This document shows positions 62,063 to 64,000 of a stretch of 64,000 nucleotides of DNA, piece after piece. The stretch is taken from NCBI GenBank assembly GCA_005239635.1, contig SBBQ01000068.1, forward strand, positions 1 to 64,000. Direction: 5' to 3'. Each line of letters begins with the position of its first letter. Position 1 is the stretch's first letter. Below the pieces are notes generated by a model. That model saw nothing but the letters and a program-made list of their open reading frames with translations, did not search any database and was not told the DNA's origin. This stretch comes from Uliginosibacterium gangwonense. GTDB taxonomy: Bacteria; Pseudomonadota; Gammaproteobacteria; Burkholderiales; Rhodocyclaceae. The position numbers and the translations under genes are program-made.

Positions 62063-64000
62063 TTACTTTGCCAAGGTGGCGTCAATCATGCGGCCAAATT
62101 CTGTTTCGACCTTTTTGGCGAAGTCGTCCTGCATCTGAAACACGTCGGTGAACTCGGCGAAGGCCCAACGGCCATAGGTGCCAAGGTGATTTACGCCGGG
62201 CACCCAATAGGTGTCCATGGTCGATTTCTTTTCCTTGGCATCTTCACGCCGGTAACCCTTGATTTCGACGACCAGATGCAGGAGGTCGTCCGGTCCCTTA
62301 CCGTCGTCAACCAACACGATGAAGTCAGGCAGGTATTTGCGCGTTTCGGAACCGAAGCGATAAGGTACCTCGAAGCCGAGGCCGTGGTTTTTGACGTAGG
62401 CGCGCACCTTTGGATGCGCTTCGGCCACGCGGCAAAACTCGCCTTCCCAATCGCTGTCGAGCACCACCCAGTTGATATGGCAGTGTTTGGAACTGGTTTC
62501 CCAGCGGTCGGGTTTGGAGGTGTTGAAGCGCACATGTTGGGTGGATCCGCTGGGAGTGTACGGATCAAGCAGGGCTTTGATCGGCCGTTCGCCGAGGAAG
62601 TGCCGGGTGATGGCAGCGGTGATCTTGTTGCACGCCATGTCGGCCAGTTCTTGGTACATCAGTAGTGCAGGATAGGTGCCACCTTTGCATTCCAGATGAT
62701 TGTCGAGCCATTCTTTGGTGATGCGCTTGAGCTGGCCGAAGAGGTGCAGCTTGGGTTCCTCGCCGGGGTCGCGCCATTTGGTATAGAGCAAGCGCTGGGT
62801 GAGGTGAAACAGCAAGGTGGGGGATCGAACGTTATCCAGATGTTGGAGGGTTATGTCGGCTGACTGGCCGATGATCCCCGCGTTTTGAGTTTGCGACGGG
62901 CCGACGAGGTCGGGTGTTAGGGTTAGTGTGGAATCCTCGTTGAAGTTCGCCATGAGTCGCTCTTCGGGGAGTTCAACACGGTAGCCTTCGACGCGCGGGA
63001 AGGTGATTGCGAGCGCATCGCGGTCGGGACGAATGGCCTTGACCTGCACGGTTTCGCGCGGTGGCTGTGGTTTGGGAATGACCGGCTTGGCGGTGAAGTC
63101 GAAGGGAATACCAAACACGTCGGCGTATTCGACGTTGAATTGACCTTCTTCGTTGAGCTCGTAGGACTGGCGGCGCAGTGCGCGGCCGATTACCTGTTCG
63201 CACAGCAATTGCGTGCCGAAGGCGCGAATGCCGAGGACGTGGGTGACGGTGTTGGCATCCCAGCCTTCGGTCAGCATCGAGACTGACACCACGCAGCGAA
63301 TCGAGCCGCCAAGCTGCCCCGCTTTGCCAACTGTGTTCATGACTTCGCGTAGCAGTTCCTGATCGGTGATGTTTGCACCTGCACGAGCGTCACCTGTGCG
63401 TTCAACGATTTCGCGGCGGAAGCGCTCGATCTCGTCGGCGGCCATGTCATGGAATTTGTCGTCGAGCGCGTCGCCGGCTTCAAGTTGCTCGCTATCAATT
63501 AGCAGCGTGTTAGGGCGCGGCAACGGGCTGTTGGTTACGTCGTCAAAATTTCGGAATAGCGCCAAACGACCGTTTTCGAGGGTCGATGTGCCATCGGCAT
63601 TTTTGCGATGAAAACCCGAAATGAAGTCATACACGAGCTTGGAGATGGCGGTGTTCTGGCAGACCACGATGAAACAGGGTGGTACCTTGATCCCGGCGTC
63701 TTGCCAAAGTTTGTAAGTCTTCTCGTAGTGTCCATACAGTGCCAGCAAGGCAGTTTGCAGGCGGGTCGGTAGCATGAGTGGGTCGAGTTCTTGATTTGCG
63801 CCACGACCTTTTTTGGGCATGTCCTTGCGGATGTTTTCCCATAGATTGCGGAATACCGGTAGTTCGTCGCCGGGGATGTTCTCGGCCACCGGCACACGCG
63901 GCAGTTTTACGATGCCGCATTCGATGGCGTCCATCAGCGAGAAATCGCTCATGGTCCATGGGAACAACGTGCCCTCGGCGTAACCTGAGCCACGCAGAAA
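62063..64000 (-). CDS. Type III-like restriction enzyme (Res), helicase-nuclease, C-terminal part (cut by window)
   Basis: The frame runs off the right edge, so the N-terminal helicase part is missing. Visible are the second RecA-like domain with motif V/VI-type blocks (SVSMLTEGWDANTVTHVLGIRAFGTQLLCEQVIGRALRR) and a C-terminal PD-(D/E)xK nuclease (RKYLPDFIVLVDDG...LHLVVEIKGYR). The protein would cleave unmethylated DNA after ATP-driven translocation, together with Mod. It is the promoter-proximal gene of res-fic-mod. No copy of the dispersed motif in 1.9 kb. Confidence 0.9.
   Translation of the reverse strand, partial: FLRGSGYAEGTLFPWTMSDFSLMDAIECGIVKLPRVPVAENIPGDELPVFRNLWENIRKDMPKKGRGANQELDPLMLPTRLQTALLALYGHYEKTYKLWQDAGIKVPPCFIVVCQNTAISKLVYDFISGFHRKNADGTSTLENGRLALFRNFDDVTNSPLPRPNTLLIDSEQLEAGDALDDKFHDMAADEIERFRREIVERTGDARAGANITDQELLREVMNTVGKAGQLGGSIRCVVSVSMLTEGWDANTVTHVLGIRAFGTQLLCEQVIGRALRRQSYELNEEGQFNVEYADVFGIPFDFTAKPVIPKPQPPRETVQVKAIRPDRDALAITFPRVEGYRVELPEERLMANFNEDSTLTLTPDLVGPSQTQNAGIIGQSADITLQHLDNVRSPTLLFHLTQRLLYTKWRDPGEEPKLHLFGQLKRITKEWLDNHLECKGGTYPALLMYQELADMACNKITAAITRHFLGERPIKALLDPYTPSGSTQHVRFNTSKPDRWETSSKHCHINWVVLDSDWEGEFCRVAEAHPKVRAYVKNHGLGFEVPYRFGSETRKYLPDFIVLVDDGKGPDDLLHLVVEIKGYRREDAKEKKSTMDTYWVPGVNHLGTYGRWAFAEFTDVFQMQDDFAKKVETEFGRMIDATLAK

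Noticed and set aside
61982-62665. 227-codon + strand frame
   Set aside because: Antisense to res; shadow.
1-64000. tRNA, rRNA, CRISPR arrays, insertion sequences, prophage
   Set aside because: None recognised: no cloverleaf, no regular spacer-repeat pattern, no transposase or integrase frame.

Overview
The window comes from a free-living betaproteobacterium, most likely order Burkholderiales, with moderate GC (about 50-55% by eye). Evidence: families largely confined to that group (DUF3567 at 9366, DUF2863 at 38217), a B12-dependent class II ribonucleotide reductase, a monofunctional EFDD-type RelA and a bioAFHCD operon. I see no rRNA, tRNA, CRISPR array or transposase. Both edges cut genes.

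Layout. 0-14 kb: peptide-type solute-binding protein (cut), yaeQ, nrdJ behind a LexA-like box, a frameshifted immunity-like remnant, a PilZ-like protein, small conserved genes, greB, a Cache sensor kinase and htpG. 14.3-18.6 kb: an AT-richer block with a Cys-rich exported protein and an alpha-hydroxyketone quorum-sensing set (lqsS-lqsR convergent with a CqsA/LqsA-type synthase); lqsS is frameshifted in a poly-G tract. 19-31 kb: purL, then on the minus strand msrB-yciB-yciI-bolA-ppiC and bioA-bioF-bioH-bioC-bioD. 31-35.5 kb: sulfur module (two TauE/SafE exporters, a persulfide-dioxygenase-like MBL protein, a split YeeE/YedE pair) with yaaA inside it. 36-46.6 kb: two glycosyltransferases, a DUF2863 protein, relA, a charged lipoprotein, and divergent ppk and ppx. 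46.7-54 kb: acyl-CoA ligase, a TetR regulator with two matching operators, etfBA, a CbiM-like membrane protein and an acyl-CoA dehydrogenase, which together look like a fatty-acid oxidation set. 54-57.8 kb: a ParB-like protein with an internal duplication, and mutS. 58-64 kb: a type III-like restriction-modification locus (res-fic-mod) with a Fic protein between the two enzymes.

The main observation is not a gene. The octamer ATTGGCAA (reverse TTGCCAAT), usually followed by a further A, occurs 58 times by hand count, about once per kilobase, where about two are expected. It lies on both strands, in several reading frames and between genes. One inverted pair forms a hairpin just after the first gene, and one fused pair makes an 18-bp palindrome inside yaaA. 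mutS has seven copies and the biotin operon nine, but the restriction-modification locus only one. This resembles the DNA uptake sequences of Neisseriaceae and Pasteurellaceae, yet it is neither of their known words. I propose it as a candidate uptake sequence of this lineage; the function is inferred, the enrichment is seen.
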